Shown piece by piece: positions 45,664 to 58,149 of a stretch of DNA of 64,000 nt. Positions within the stretch are counted from its first letter, which is position 1. Each line of letters starts with the position of its first letter. A program made the position numbers and the translations under genes. The DNA lies in assembly GCF_027409185.1 (NCBI RefSeq), contig NC_084470.1:36445001-36509000 (forward strand), given 5' to 3'. Origin of the DNA: Cynocephalus volans (Eukaryota; Chordata; Mammalia; Dermoptera; Cynocephalidae). The notes under the pieces were generated by a model that was not told where the DNA came from, searched no databases, and worked only from the letters and a program-made list of their open reading frames with translations.

Positions 45664-48600
45664 GGCCTTTGTTTATTTAAATATGAACTGATGCTATCTG
45701 TACATTTTGTGCTAAAATGCTTATTTATATGTGTATACCATATGTGGAGATAGAAGAGATCTTTAACATGATACAAGATTGTAGGCTATCTCTATAATCA
45801 TGCAATAGCTGTTTGCATTGAGAACTCTTCAGCCACGATTAGACATTGACTGCATCTTGCCCAAAGACCAATCGGCTGTGTCGCACTTAAACTGGAGAAG
45901 TTACACTGAATTATAATCACATTGAATGTTAGACTTTTTCATCTGCCAAAACCAAAAAACCATTTTGATCTCCCTGTGGTATAAATGTAATGCACAATCA
46001 CAAGCATATGAGGACTTAAAAATTAATCCTTTGTGGTAAAAGTTCTGTTGAATGATGAAAATCTTGATATCACCACAAGACTCTTTGATCTGGTAATTGG
46101 AGACTTTGGGAGTTAGGAAATCTCCACGTCTTTGTTTTACTCTGCCACTGTTAAAAGTGTATCATCTTGGGCAGGTTACTTGGTTGTGGAAAATGAGAAT
46201 TGATAATTTCCCCAATGCCCCACCTCACAGAAATACTAAAAAATGTCTATAAAGCATATTTACCTCTTGGGAGATAGGCACTATGTAAATAAGGTAAAGT
46301 TTTTGTTATTATAATTATTCATAATAATATTCTTTTCTTATTTCTAAGCATTTTTGGGAAATCATTTCACAGTCCACATCAACCTGTTATTCAGGGTTCC
46401 TGCATATGTGTGGGGTATCCTACTGATACACGCATATTCAAAGTTTATGGGTACATCAAACACATAGTAAGTGTACATAATATGTATGTGAATATAATTA
46501 CACATAAATATATTTCTTCACAATATTTTAAACTGTGAAGAACTTTATCATACAATAAACTTAAAACAAGAGGTGTCAAAAGACGCAAATTAGGTGCATT
46601 TTACCTGTTGATGATGACATAACCATTGCTTTAAAATGTTTAGAAAGTAGAATATTGAATTTATGCTCTATTTTTGTTTACTTAAGCAACATTTAATGTA
46701 AAATGCAACAAGCAGTAGAGTCCAAATTTCAAAAAATATGTATTTTAGAGTTCTTTGATAAAATCTTTGGTTTAAGGTACTGGTTGTTTCAAAGTTCATT
46801 CAGATTTTTATCTGTGCTAAAAAAGGTTGCATTGCTGCCCCTTATATCCATGCAGCTTGATGATAAAGAATTTTGATTCTTTCTGGAGAGCTAGTTAATG
46901 TTTAAGGAAACTGTGTTTAATATATTGGCCCGTGTGTGTGCATGTGTACGTGTGTGTTCTGAGTCCACTTTTTTTTCCTAAATAAAACTGTAGGGATTTT
47001 GTCAAATTAGATTTAATCTATGATTTGAAAAATCATTTAGAGTGTGACCTGCAGGCTTAAGAATGATATAATCAATGACATTTCATCCACATTTCTGATA
47101 GTTGGCTTTATTAAATAGGTAAGATCAGCCTCTTTATGGAAGTAGGAGAAGTAGCCAGAGTTGAGGATTTTATGTATGTTTTTCTGTTTCCCTGGAAAAT
47201 AGCAATTAATTGGGTTTTTTTTTGTTGTTAAAGATTGCCTTCTATATAATGTTCGGATTATGTAAAATTGCAAAAATAATGAGCCTGCTTTGCTATACTA
47301 AGCCTGTTCCTTTTCTTATGTGTGAGCAGAATGCCTTATTTTGTAATCTTGTTTAACTTGTTGCTACTGGGACTTGCATTTCTGTGGCACTAGTTAAGTA
47401 AGTGAAAAAAAAGTTAAACCCTCTCATTATTAAAGAGGAAAGGCGATGGTGATGTCTGTATTACAGTATAAACCATAATTGTGATTTACCTTAAGTAGGT
47501 ATGACTTTTATGGGATATACAATATAGTTTTTGTGAATTCTTTACATGATAGCATTATCTTTTTATATTTTTTTTCCCTAAGATAAACAAATGCATAGTT
47601 TTCTTCTATGGGGGATAGAAACAGCTTTTTTGAAGTAATATTGAAAAACTCAAAGATCATGTTGATTCTTAATTTTTGCCTTTTGCATATAACATGTATC
47701 CTTAAAAACGTCTTTAGGAATGTGTAACAGAACTATGTTAGTATTGCTTATAAAACTTTAGTTAGGTTCAATATATAAATGTATACATCTATATATAGGT
47801 ATATAGATTTGCATTTTGTCTTGTAAATTTTTATTTGAATAGATTCTTCCTGTAGGTAATGGGAAACAAAATTAATAGTTCATATGCCACTCATAACATT
47901 TCTATATTAAATAGAAATAGCCCAATCTGAAACTTCTAAAGTTAAACCAGCAGCCTATATTACAAGCACATTCTTTGATTGAATCATTGGTTGTAAACTT
48001 ACTAAATGCAGAGAAGACAACCAATTTAGGAAACTTCTGAGTTGGTGGGACACTGCTGATTAATTAATAATGTACTGTATGAATTAAGTGATGCTTTAAC
48101 TCTTATTTTACATTTTAAAGTTAAAAATGGGCATTATGTCAGCAAACTTAAGGGCATTATGTCAGCAAGCTAAAACTTTTTCTCTTGTGCTTTTAATGTA
48201 TCCCTTTATATGATCTGAGAGAGGATTCAAGCTTTGAGAGAGAAATAGCTGAGGGAAAGGGGAAGCATTTTGGGATGAAGCTTGTCCTTATGGTGATGGT
48301 TTAATTACGGATTAAAAAGTTAGAAGGAAGTTTCAGTGGATTAAGTGTATAGCTTTCATATCTGCATTTCAAGAAATTACCATTGTAACTTGATAAGAGA
48401 TGATTTATTTTATTTAAACATCATTGCAAAGCAAGGTGTAGAAGCTCAGCTAGATTAATTAACTGTGCACGAGAGTAAATACCTATCTCAATTATTTTTA
48501 TTTTCCAATATAAAGTTTGCTGAATGTATAAGAAGAGTTTATCACTTAGGATATAGAATTTTTTTAGGGTTTGGGGGAGGGGCTCTGTCAGGAAATTGTT

Positions 48601-48840
48601 ACCTATAAACAATGATTATCTTGATTTGATCCAAAACATAAAACTTGAAGCTGTTCTTGAACTAACATGGGACAATAAAATGGCTGTTTTAAAAAATGAT
48701 AGAAATATGTTGTTGACAGGATATGAGTTATTTTCTACAAACTGTAATTGATGAGGACATGGATAATACCTTCATGTTTCTGAGAAGTAATCTGTACATG
48801 GGGGAGGGAATAATAAATATTATTTCTAACCAAGTGTGGT
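45664..48840 (+). other. NR1D2: NR1D2 3' UTR (inferred)
   Basis: About 3.2 kb of AT-rich sequence with no recognised mobile insertion. It contains AATAAA hexamers near 46555, 46980, 48674 and 48812. The last, followed by a GT-rich stretch (gtgtggtgtttggtgtct), is the best end, giving a transcript near the known length of about 5 kb. A short direct duplication (ggcattatgtcagcaa) lies near 48130 and 48153. Confidence 0.75.
48812..48817 (+). terminator. NR1D2: Likely main poly(A) signal of NR1D2
   Basis: AATAAA within aataataaatatt, with downstream GT-rich element at about 48833-48852. Confidence 0.7.
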
Positions 48841-48984
48841 GTTTGGTGTCTACCTTGATGTCTTTGTAAAAACATTTGTAATTTAATTTACTTAGTATAA
48901 GTTATCTTTCCCCTGAGCACAGCAGGATCTCTTTTTTTTTTTGAAATCTCTGATTCAGCATGGGAAGATGTACATGTGCAGGGC

Positions 48985-49100
48985 TTTTTTTTTTTTTTTT
49001 TTTTTTGGCAGCTGGCCAGTATGGGGATCCAAACCCTTGACCTTGGTGCTTGGTGTTGTCAGCACCATGTTCTAACCAAGCGAACTAACTGGCCAGCTCA
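48985..49100 (-). mobile_element. tRNA-Ile-like monomer SINE
   Basis: Minus strand: gagctggccagttagttcgc, ttggttagaacatggtgctg, acaacaccaagcaccaaggt (a small internal duplication), then ctggccagctgcc and a long poly(A). Confidence 0.87.
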
Positions 49101-51268
49101 GGCCTTTTTTTAAAAAAAAGATTTTAGAATTTGTTTAGAGATTCTAGCAAGGACTGGTGCTATTTTCTATAATGCTGACTGAATAATGGTTCATTGTATC
49201 TGATAAGGTAGTCTTTCTGGGAAGGAGATGGTGAGAGAGGAAGGGGGTACTTGATCTAACCAAGAGTCAGCCTTGGCCATGAATGGGGTGAGGTGCCTCA
49301 GCTGTTATACCCATGCTGGCAAAGTTAAGGCAGTTAATTCAGCATTACTGGTAGTGTTTAGAGCAGTGATATCTACTGCTTTTTTGTGGATATTAATTGA
49401 TGTTAGGTGGGAGAAAGGGCTCCTTGATCAGATAAATTTGGAAATGGCTGAGTTAAACAAGGTTACTGAGGTGTCTATGTTGCTCCTGTTCTCTGAGCTA
49501 ATGTGCATTGTGAATCCTTTAAGGAAGGGTTTAATGGGATACTATTTTCCCAAAACTTCCTCCACTGAGAAAACCCTTTCTTTTCTTTTTTTTTTTTTTC
49601 CTTTGCTGAGCACTTGGGGTTCCTTGGGAAGTGTGCTTTTAGGGGAAAAAACCTTGTTAATCTTATACCTGCTTTGGGTGTTGATCAAATTCAGTGGATT
49701 ATTGCACAAATTCATTTTGTTTTGCCCTCTTTTTTGCACAGTCTAATAAGAAAACACTGAGCTCTAAGTAATTGGTTGATGAGGAAAAAAGTATTAAATT
49801 CCTTCTGAATTTTGGAAATGCTGTCTGCAAGTAAATGAGTAAAGACAACCAATTCACAGATCTGGTTTTAGTTTTTATACTCAGTTGGGCCAGTGTTACA
49901 ATTTGCTTTTCTTAGTTCTCAGTCTTAAGAGTTTAGAAACAGCTATGACCTGTGTTCTAGCAGCCACATCAGAGTTGCTATTCACTATGTAAGAGCTGGT
50001 TGCTGTGGGGTGGTAACACTCTGAATGGAATGGGCATAGAAACCCTAAAAGACAGTCTAGGAGGAAGCTCAGAACCTCTCCAGATGCTTTAATATAGGGC
50101 ATGTTCCCCAGAATTTAAGCGTTTTCAAAATTAGCATTTTTCATACATTTTAATGTAAGCTACTGAAGAGGGTGGGATCAGAGTTTTTAAGGACTGAAGG
50201 ACAAAATATGCACATGAATATGGCGTTCCTAAAACTTTTTCCTTCATTTTCCTTCCTGGAGTCTGCAGAGTTGAATACGAGCTTCTAAAGTCTCTGAGGT
50301 AAGTTGTATATTTTTTTCTTCTTGTCTCCTTTTCCTCTGAACACTTTATCCTTGACCCTAGCTGTTTCCCACTCTATTACTTTGTTGCTTTACTTGTAAA
50401 TTTTCATCTATTTTTTTCCCCCTACAATAGCGATTTCATTTCCTGTTTAGGTTCTGCAGTTAAATACAAGTTAGGGTAGTTTCCAAAGTGGAAAGCACCT
50501 ACTTTAATTCTCTCTTCATAAACTTTGCTCCCTGCAATGGATACTCTTTTTCTAAGCTGTTTTACCTGACAAGATTTTTGAGGAATAGACTAATGGTTTA
50601 GTCTTTTATTAATTGCACACATTTATTGGACATCTATGTGTTGGGTTTTTTTTTTTTTTTAAATCCAAGTGCAAAATGAGGCTTCATGAGAAGCCAGGGA
50701 ACTAATCCAGATAGTGTTGGGGGAGATGTGTGCATATGAGCACAATGGCCACCTGTCACAGCATCTTGAAGAATAGTTGCCAGGCACTGCTCTTCTAGCC
50801 TGTGTGTGCTAGAGCTGGCTTGTAAGCGCTCATGAGACCTGATTGTTATGTTTCCAGGAGTTTAGGGAACCAGTTACAAACACACCATTATTAAAAATTT
50901 AAGTTATATAAACTTCAATGAAATGAATTATATTTAATAAAGGTAATACTCAAAACTCATCACTTTCCAATTTACTGCATTTTACTGTTATTTATATTTT
51001 TGAGGTTAAATACTTTTTATCTGTATGATGGCAATACTTTACAATTGTGTGCTCTTGCACATCTCTTTCCTGTTAGTGATGACATATTGATAGCTCAGAA
51101 TTGGCTAGGGTGAGATTATTTATACCATGAAAATCTGCAGTTCTATGAAAATCGATTTGTTTTATTATGTTGATTGTCTAGAATTAAAGTGATGGAGTAA
51201 AAGTAACACAGTTTAAATTTAAATGTGTGTCATGTCTGCAACTATTACATTGTGAATAGCATGGGTTC
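49101..51268. other. Intergenic downstream of NR1D2, no gene recognised
   Basis: A 157-codon frame at 49273-49746 has no recognisable domain and runs through a poly-T tract (Phe run). No RNA gene or clear repeat seen elsewhere. Confidence 0.5.
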
Positions 51269-51282
51269 CAGAGCTTGCTCTT

Positions 51283-52371
51283 TTTTTTTTTTTTATTTTG
51301 TCGATATACATTGTAGCTGATTAATGCTCCCCATCACCAAAACCTCCCTCCCTTCTCCCTCCCCCCCTCCCCCCCAACAATGTCCTTTCTGTTTGCTTGT
51401 TGTATCAACTTCAAATAATTGTGGTTGTTATATCTTCTTCCCTCCCCCCCCGATTTGTGTGTGTGTGTGTGTATGTGTGTGTGTGAATTTATATATTAAT
51501 GTTTAGCTCCCTCCAATAAGTGAGAACATGTGGTATTTCTCTTTCTGTGCCTGACTTGTTTCACTTAATATAATTCTCTCAAGGTCCATCCATGTTGTTG
51601 CAAATGGCAGTATTTCATTCGTTTTTATAGCTGAGTAGTATTCCATTGTGTAGATGTACCACATTTTCCGTATCCACTCATCTGATGATGGGCATTTGGG
51701 CTGGTTCCAACTCTTGGCTATTGTAAAGAGTGCTGCGATGAACATTGGGGAACAGGTATACCTTCGACTTGATGATTTCCATTCCTCTGGGTATATTCCC
51801 AACAGTGGGATGGCTGGGTCGTATGGTAGATCTATTTGCAATTGTTTAAGGAACCTCCATACCATTTTCCATAGAGGCTGCACCATTTTGCAGTCCCACC
51901 AACAATGTATGAGAGTTCCTTTTTCTCCGCAGCCTCGCCAGCATTTATCGTTCATAGTCTTTTGGATTTTAGCCATCCTAACTGGGGTTAGATGGTATCT
52001 CAATGTGGTTTTGATTTGCATTTCCCGGATGCTGAGTGATGTTGAGCATTTTTTCATATGTCTGTTGGCCATTTGGATATCTTCCTTATAGAAATGCCTA
52101 CTTAGCTCTTTTGCCCATTTTTTAATTGGGTTGCTTGTTTTCTTCTTGTAAAGTTGTTTGAGTTCCTTATATATTCTGGATATTAATCCTTTGTCAGATG
52201 TATATTTTGCAAATATTTTCTCCCACTCTGTTGGTTGTCTTTTAACTCTTTGAATTGTTTCTTTTGCTGTGCAGAAGCTTTTTAGTTTGATATAATCCCA
52301 TTTGTTTATTTTTCCTTTGGTTGCCCGTGCTTTTGGGGTCGTATTCATGAAGTCTGTGCCCAGTCCTATTT
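51283..52371 (-). mobile_element. Young 5'-truncated L1 (ORF2 C-terminus and 3' UTR)
   Basis: Flanked by a perfect 14-bp target duplication cagagcttgctctt (51269-51282, 52372-52385), with a poly-T (minus-strand poly(A)) from 51281. The minus frame 52348-51503 stays open for 281 codons and covers the ORF2 C-terminus, including the Cys-rich [18 protein letters not shown] segment and the terminal [14 protein letters not shown] block. The 3' UTR has a purine-rich tract and a (GT)n. It cannot move by itself because the endonuclease and reverse transcriptase parts are missing. Confidence 0.95.
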
Positions 52372-52385
52372 CAGAGCTTGCTCTT

Positions 52386-52639
52386 AACTGCTATTCATAA
52401 TAGAGGAGCACTGGGCTTGGTGTCTCCTGAGTGGTTTTGAATAAGTCTACTTTGATCTGTACATATATGGAGCTAGTCTAGCACTCATTTCATGGGATTG
52501 TTAGGGAGTGAGTAAAAGGGAAGCTTTGAATGTTATCCCCCCCCAGGTAAATTTTTCTCTTATCTGTAAAAAGGATAAAATACTTAAAGTGGTTGTAAGA
52601 TTGAGATATATTCAAAGACTCTTTGAAAACTGAAATCCT
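52386..52639. other. Intergenic, no feature recognised
   Basis: Nothing recognised. Confidence 0.5.
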
Positions 52640-52905
52640 ATACATTCATTAAGTAAGAACAGACTATTCTAACTTTATATAAGTGGAATCATTGGAGTAT
52701 GCACTATTCTGTATAAGGCTTCTTCACTTAGCATAATGTTTTTGAGGTTCATGTATGTCATTCATGTATTGGTAGTTTGTGACTTTTTATTGCAAAATAG
52801 TATCCCATTGTATGGATGTACCATGGTGTGTTTATCCGTTCTCCTAATGAGTGGACATGTGAGCAGCTGTTTCTAGTTTGTGGTTATTAGGGATAAAACT
52901 GTTTA
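52640..52905 (-). mobile_element. Old L1M-type 3' fragment (antisense)
   Basis: aagtggaatcattggagtat, cacttagcataatgtttttg and tagtatcccattgtatggat are the antisense pattern of an old L1 3' end. Confidence 0.65.
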
Positions 52906-53194
52906 AACAGTCCTTTGTATTTGCGGTTGCACTGTATCATGACTTGACCCTGGGTAGGATCTGCTAATTTCTAAGAGTGCCTGAAGCAGTATATAATGGA
53001 AAGCATGAGAAACAGAGAATTAAATCATAAAAGGATTAGTTCCCTCTGTCTTGGGTCATACAGAATGAGCAGTGCATCAGTTTGAAGATGCTTAAGTCCT
53101 ATCTAACGGGGAGTTCAGAAATAAGGATATTTATTATTTATTTCCTGCACAATACTTTTGGAGGCAGCGCAATTCCAGACTGGTTCAGTGGCTC

Positions 53195-53835
53195 CATAAA
53201 TGCCATGAAAAACATGGGAGGTTGCCTCATTAGGATGGCTACTATTAAAAAAAAAAAAAATCCAAACAGAAAACAAGAGTTAGTGAGGATGTGGAGAAGT
53301 TGGAACCATTGTACACTGTTGATGTGAATGTGTAACAGTGCAGCCACTATGGAAAACAATATGTCAGTTCCTCAAAAAGTTAAAAATAGAACTACCGTGT
53401 GACTATGATCCAGCAGTTCCACTTCTGGGTATATACCCAAAAGAATTGGAAGCAGGGTCTCAAAAAGGTATTTATATCCACATAGTATAGCAGCATTACT
53501 AACAATAACCAAAATGGGTAACCAACCCAAGTATCCATCAATGGCTGAATGGATAAACAAAATGTGGTATAAACATACAATGGAATATTATTCAGCTTCA
53601 GAAAGGAAGGACATTTTGACGTGTTACAACTTGGGTGAACCTTAAGACATTATACGAAGTGAAATAAACCACTCACAAAAGGACTAATACTGAATTTCAC
53701 TTATACAAGATGAAAAGAATTCTGGAGATTAATTGTACAACAATGTGTTTGTACTTAACACTACTGAACTGTACACTTAAAAATGGTTAAGATGGTCAAT
53801 TTTATGTATATTTTGCCACAATTGAAAAATAAACC
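53195..53835 (+). mobile_element. Old L1M ORF2 3' end and 3' UTR
   Basis: aactaccgtgtgactatgat, ttctgggtatatacccaaaa, atccatcaatggctgaatgg and aaatgtggtataaacataca are the sense ORF2 C-terminal region with many stops. Ends cacaattgaaaaataaa. Confidence 0.85.
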
Positions 53836-54261
53836 TGGGAGTTCTGATCCTTCTTTGTCCTCTTGTGTATGTTTGTAGTGTTTTCTCTCATGAATGCACA
53901 GTGGCCGCAGTTCAGGTGTCATAGCAGAAGTGCTGTGCCCAGAGAAGAGGACAGGCTTTCCTCTTGTTTATTGGGGGGGGGGGGGTGAGGTGCATTTCCC
54001 AGAAGGCCCCAGCAGGCTTTACCTCTCAGCTCACACTGGCCAGATTGGGTCTCATGCTGCAAGGGAGCCTGGGAAAGCATGTGTCTAACATTTTTTCAGC
54101 CTCTGTAGAAAGCAACAATCTCTTCCAGAAAGGAGGGGTTGAGGAATGACTGCTGGATAGGCAGCCAATAGTGTCTTCCACATGGAATACTATTAGGAAG
54201 AAAGAGCCCTCTTGTGAGCTCAGTATTGATGACTACCATCAGTGGTGACCAGAGCAACACC
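53836..54261. other. Intergenic, no feature recognised
   Basis: Contains a 12-G run near 53975; otherwise nothing recognised. Confidence 0.5.
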
Positions 54262-54266
54262 CTGGT

Positions 54267-54568
54267 TGTGAGGAAAAATGGAGACAGTATGGTCGGGCTC
54301 CCTCGCCTCATATCTGGCTGGACATGACTCAGCATGTCTGCTGTAAATGTTATATAAGAGTAAAACTGCGCATGTGTGCTCATTTACTCCTTGGCTAGTT
54401 CCCACTGTTGTGTACTTCAGTATAAAAGACAGCTGATCTGCTGGCCAGCTAAACTCATGTCCAAATAAAGCATGTCAACCTTGCCAATAGCTCCCAGAAT
54501 CTTTTTCCGACTACCTAGCTCATGACCTGCACAGGATGGGGTTGAGGGGTCTGTGATCCAGCCCAACA
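54267..54568 (+). repeat. 5' LTR of the provirus
   Basis: 302 bp, tgtgagg...cccaaca. TATA box tataaaag at 54421 and AATAAA at 54464-54469 give the usual U3-R-U5 layout. Confidence 0.9.
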
Positions 54569-54570
54569 CT

Positions 54571-54595
54571 TGGCATAGTCGTTGGCAGGATTCCA
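54571..54595 (+). other. Primer binding site, probably tRNA-Ser
   Basis: tggcatagtcg followed by ttg and gcaggattc. Without the 3-nt insertion and with one CpG-decay change (g to a) it complements the 3' end of tRNA-Ser (AGA/TGA). A possible splice donor (aaggtaagag) follows at about 54598. Confidence 0.6.
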
Positions 54596-54839
54596 GCAAG
54601 GTAAGAGAGCCACTAGCCCATTGGGAGGGGGAGGAATGTGGCCACCCTTGAGTATGTGGTACCCAGTTGCCACTTTCCTGTGGACTTGGGCTCCACTGGG
54701 AATGTGGGACCAAGTGGATGGGTCACCAGTGAGCATAGAGAAGGCTCTCCAGGTGTTGGGCTCTGCGGTGGTAGATAAGGAGTCCTGGAGAGCAGCTGGC
54801 AGGATGGGCTGGCTGCTGCTCATTCATTGTGAGCCAGTA

Positions 54840-55860
54840 TGGACCAGGAAGTCCATGAAGTGACATGGCTTCGAGAGTTACGATGAAAGGCAGACATGCT
54901 GGAGATGTGGGTACGTGCTCTGGAGGCTGAAGGACAGCAACAGGTCACTCTGCTTCTGAAGCCGAGGATGATGATGAACCTGAGTGAGTTGGGAGAACCT
55001 GTACATCTCCTGGTATGACCTGTTGTGCATCAGAAAATGAAGAAAGAACAATCTATGGGACTGGGCGGACAACTGGTAGGCAACCCACATGTGACCCAAT
55101 ATACTACCTATGTTCCCTATACTCAAGCTGAGTTGGTTGACTTGGGGAAACAATTTCAACAGAAACAGGGTGAACCCCTAGCTGTTTGGCCCGTACAGTT
55201 GTGGGACCTCTAGGGGTGGATGGTGTGATGTGCTCTGGTAAAGAGGTGGAAAAGTTAGCCTCCATTACCATGCACCCGTCCATGCAGCAGCAGTTATAGA
55301 ATAGCCACAGATACACAGGGGCAGGGTAAGCACTCCTTGATGGGATGGGTGAATGCAGCCATCCAGACCATGTGGGCAAATGCTGGAGAACTGCCTGAAA
55401 CTGAGTAAAATGGCAAATGTATGCCAAGCTGGCTCAAATAATTTGGGAGCTGGGGATGGGCAGTCCATGTTTAATGTGAACACCTGTGGCCTGGCCCAGA
55501 AATGTTTTACAGGCAAAATGAGCGAAGTAGTGCTACAAAATGTTCCATCACCATCCTTTGGGTCACTAATGGCTATATTAGCTCCATACGTTGGTTGTCC
55601 CATATATGAAGTAACGACCATGATGGCCAGTATGGGTGAAGTGGAGGGGAGGAGACAAGAGAAAGGTCCAAAAGGTGACTAAAACCAAGCCCCCAAGAAA
55701 TGCCTGGGATGTCGTCCCGAAGGGACCAAACAAGACAAGCTGGATGTAGATGTGGTTTGACTTGCTCATGGCAGAGGTCGATAGGGAAAAAATCAACCAG
55801 CAACCAAATGCAGTCCTGTTTGCCTTGTGGCAACAATTAACGCACTGAACAGCATTTCAC
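54840..55860 (+). pseudogene. gag remnant
   Basis: Fragments in changing frames, for example KQFQQKQGEPLAVWPVQLWDL near 55146-55213 (resembling the capsid major-homology area of class III ERVs). Several stops and shifts. No C-type zinc knuckle recognised. Confidence 0.55.
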
Positions 55861-56039
55861 CAAGCTTCCAAAAGAGGCAAATGGCAAGGTACACCCAGTG
55901 AATCTAAAAGATTTTATGGCTATTTTTGCAGAGGATGGACTGTTCTTCTTTGGCTAGAAGGAGACCGAGGTGCTCGCCTTTTTGGGGCAGATGAGGACCA
56001 GAGGCCTCATGTTGAACTGGCAGTACACTGGTCAGAGAC

Positions 56040-56150
56040 AAACGTACAGTGTGTATTGGCATTGGTGGATACCAATGCACAATGTAGCCTGATACATGGC
56101 AACCCAGGTAAGTTACTGGGGCCACAGTTCAATTTAAAGCTGTGTCTTTG
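56040..56150 (+). pseudogene. Protease remnant
   Basis: ALVDTNAQCSLIHGNP near 56061-56108 corresponds to the retroviral aspartic protease active-site region, with Asn where Gly is usual after Asp-Thr. Only a fragment. Confidence 0.6.
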
Positions 56151-56349
56151 CCACTGGGTATAGGACGATCGACCCCTCATGTATATGCTGTTTATGTATC
56201 CCCAGTAGCTGAATACATCTTGGCTATAGATGTACTTTATGGGTTACACCTGCAAACAACAGTTGGAGAATTTCAGCTGCAGATATGGACAGTAAAGCCT
56301 GTGTTGCGGGGACATGCTAAACATGACCCACAGGTATTACCCTAGCCAA

Positions 56350-57300
56350 GACATGAAGTTAATGTGAAGCAGTATCACCTGCTGGGAGGATATGCGAAGA
56401 TAGGTGCCACTGTGTTGGAGTTAGAAAAGGTTGGCATCATTTGTCCTGCACATAGTCCATTTAATGCCCCAGTATGGCCAGTGAAAAAACCTGATGGTAC
56501 CTGGAGAATGACTGTATTATCAAGAACTGAACAAATAGTGCCTCCTTTGCATGTGGCTGTACCTTCAATTCATGATTTAATGGATCAGCTGATGACTCAG
56601 CTGTGAACTTATCGTTATCTACTGGACCATGCAAATTCTTTTTTCTTTATCCCAATCTTGGCTGATAGCCAAGATCAATTTGCCTTCACCTGGGAGGGAA
56701 GGCAATGGACTTTTCAGGTGTTACCCCAAGGATACCTGCATAGCCCAACCATCTGTCATGGTTTAGTGGCTGGGGACCTAGCCAAGTGGAATAGGCCCAG
56801 CATGGTTACAATGTTTCATTATATAGATGATGTTTTACTAACCTCTGATTCTCTTGCAGATTTAACTAACCAGGTGGCCCCAATGCTGTTAGGCCATTTG
56901 GAGCAATGTGGGTGCTCCAAATGGAGCACAAACAAACAACACAACCAAAGTGCATGGACCTGGGCTGTTAGTCAAATTCTTGGGAGTTATCTAGTCGGGT
57001 AAGATGCAGGTCATCTCAGAAGCCATTATAGACAAAATACAGGCATACCCTTGTAAACCCATGGGACTTCTGGGGTATTGGAGAGCTTTGTACCCCATAT
57101 GGCCCAAATGGCCCATTTGTTGTATGCACTAACAAAGAAGGGAATCCCTTGGGACTGGATTGAGGAGGCAGAATGGGCTTCTTGTGCTACAAAGCGGGCA
57201 ATACAGCAAGTGCAAGCCCTACAAGTGGCTGATCCCCTTAGGCCTTTTGAACTAGATGTACACATAATCCAAGGAGGGTCAGGATGGGGTTTATGGTAAA
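56350..57300 (+). pseudogene. Reverse transcriptase remnant
   Basis: Frames 56364-56606 (CPAHSPFNAPVWPVKKPDGT) and 56658-57002 (LPQGYLHSPTICHGLV; catalytic YIDD at 56820-56831), then the connection region at 57078-57299. The frame is broken near 56510 and 56605 and by stops near 57000 and 57300. The catalytic motif survives, but the protein does not. Confidence 0.88.
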
Positions 57301-57689
57301 GACAGGACTGATTCTGAACACCTATAGGATTTTGGTCTCAGCTCTGGAAGGGTACTGAAGTATGTAATTCTCTGATAGAGAAACAGTTAGCAGCTATATA
57401 TTCTGCCCTGATGGCTACTGAAGATATCACAGGAACTGCCAAGATCCTAGTAAGGATGCCATACCCCACACTGGGTTGGTTGTGCATGTGGGGTGGTGGG
57501 TGTAGCTGAAACTGAAATGGGTGTAGTTCAAACCCCGACTCTGTCCAAATGGGGAGCATATATAGAAAAAAGAAGCACTGTATCAATGAGCCCTCTATCT
57601 AATGAATTGCCAACTATGCTAGGACCAGTAGAAGTTGTGGAAGAGACCTTGACACAACCCCAACCCTTGGAGGTGGAGGTCACACCATT

Positions 57690-58140
57690 CCATGAGGGAC
57701 AGGGATGTATTGTGGAACAAGCTTTGTATACAGATGGCTCTAGCATGGGCCCCTCAGTATCATGGATGGCTGTTGCTGTCCAGCCCTTAACAGATACCAT
57801 GTGGTATGAAAATGGCATAGGACAAAGCAGTCAATGAGCTGAATTGAGAGCAGTATGGATGGTGATAAAAAATGAGCCTGGGCCATTAACCATCTGTACT
57901 GACAGCTGGGCTGTGTACAAGGGTCTTACTCTTTGGATTTCTACTTAGAAATATCAACGGTGGATGGTAGGCTACTGACCTCTGTGGGGACAAGCCATGT
58001 GGCAAGAGTTATGGGAATTAGGACATGAGAAGGAAGTAACTCTTTTCCATGTCACAGGATATTTCCCCGTAGCCAGTTCAGGAAATGATGAAGCTGATGC
58101 CTTGGCTAAGGTAAGATGGCTGGAGAGAGCCCCAGCTACT
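57690..58140 (+). pseudogene. RNase H remnant
   Basis: YTDGSS at about 57727-57744, an AELRA segment at about 57840, CTDSWAVYKG at about 57897-57926 and GNDEADALAK at about 58082-58111 give the D-E-D-D pattern. In-frame stops occur at 57835-57837 and near 57945. Confidence 0.8.
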
Positions 58141-58149
58141 GATGTAGCC

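Noticed and set aside
51503..52348. 281-codon ORF as a host gene
   Set aside because: It is the L1 ORF2 C-terminus within a 5'-truncated insertion.
54582..54863. 93-codon ORF in the proviral leader as a gene
   Set aside because: It lies between primer site and gag remnant with no recognisable domain; it overlaps other open frames on the opposite strand.
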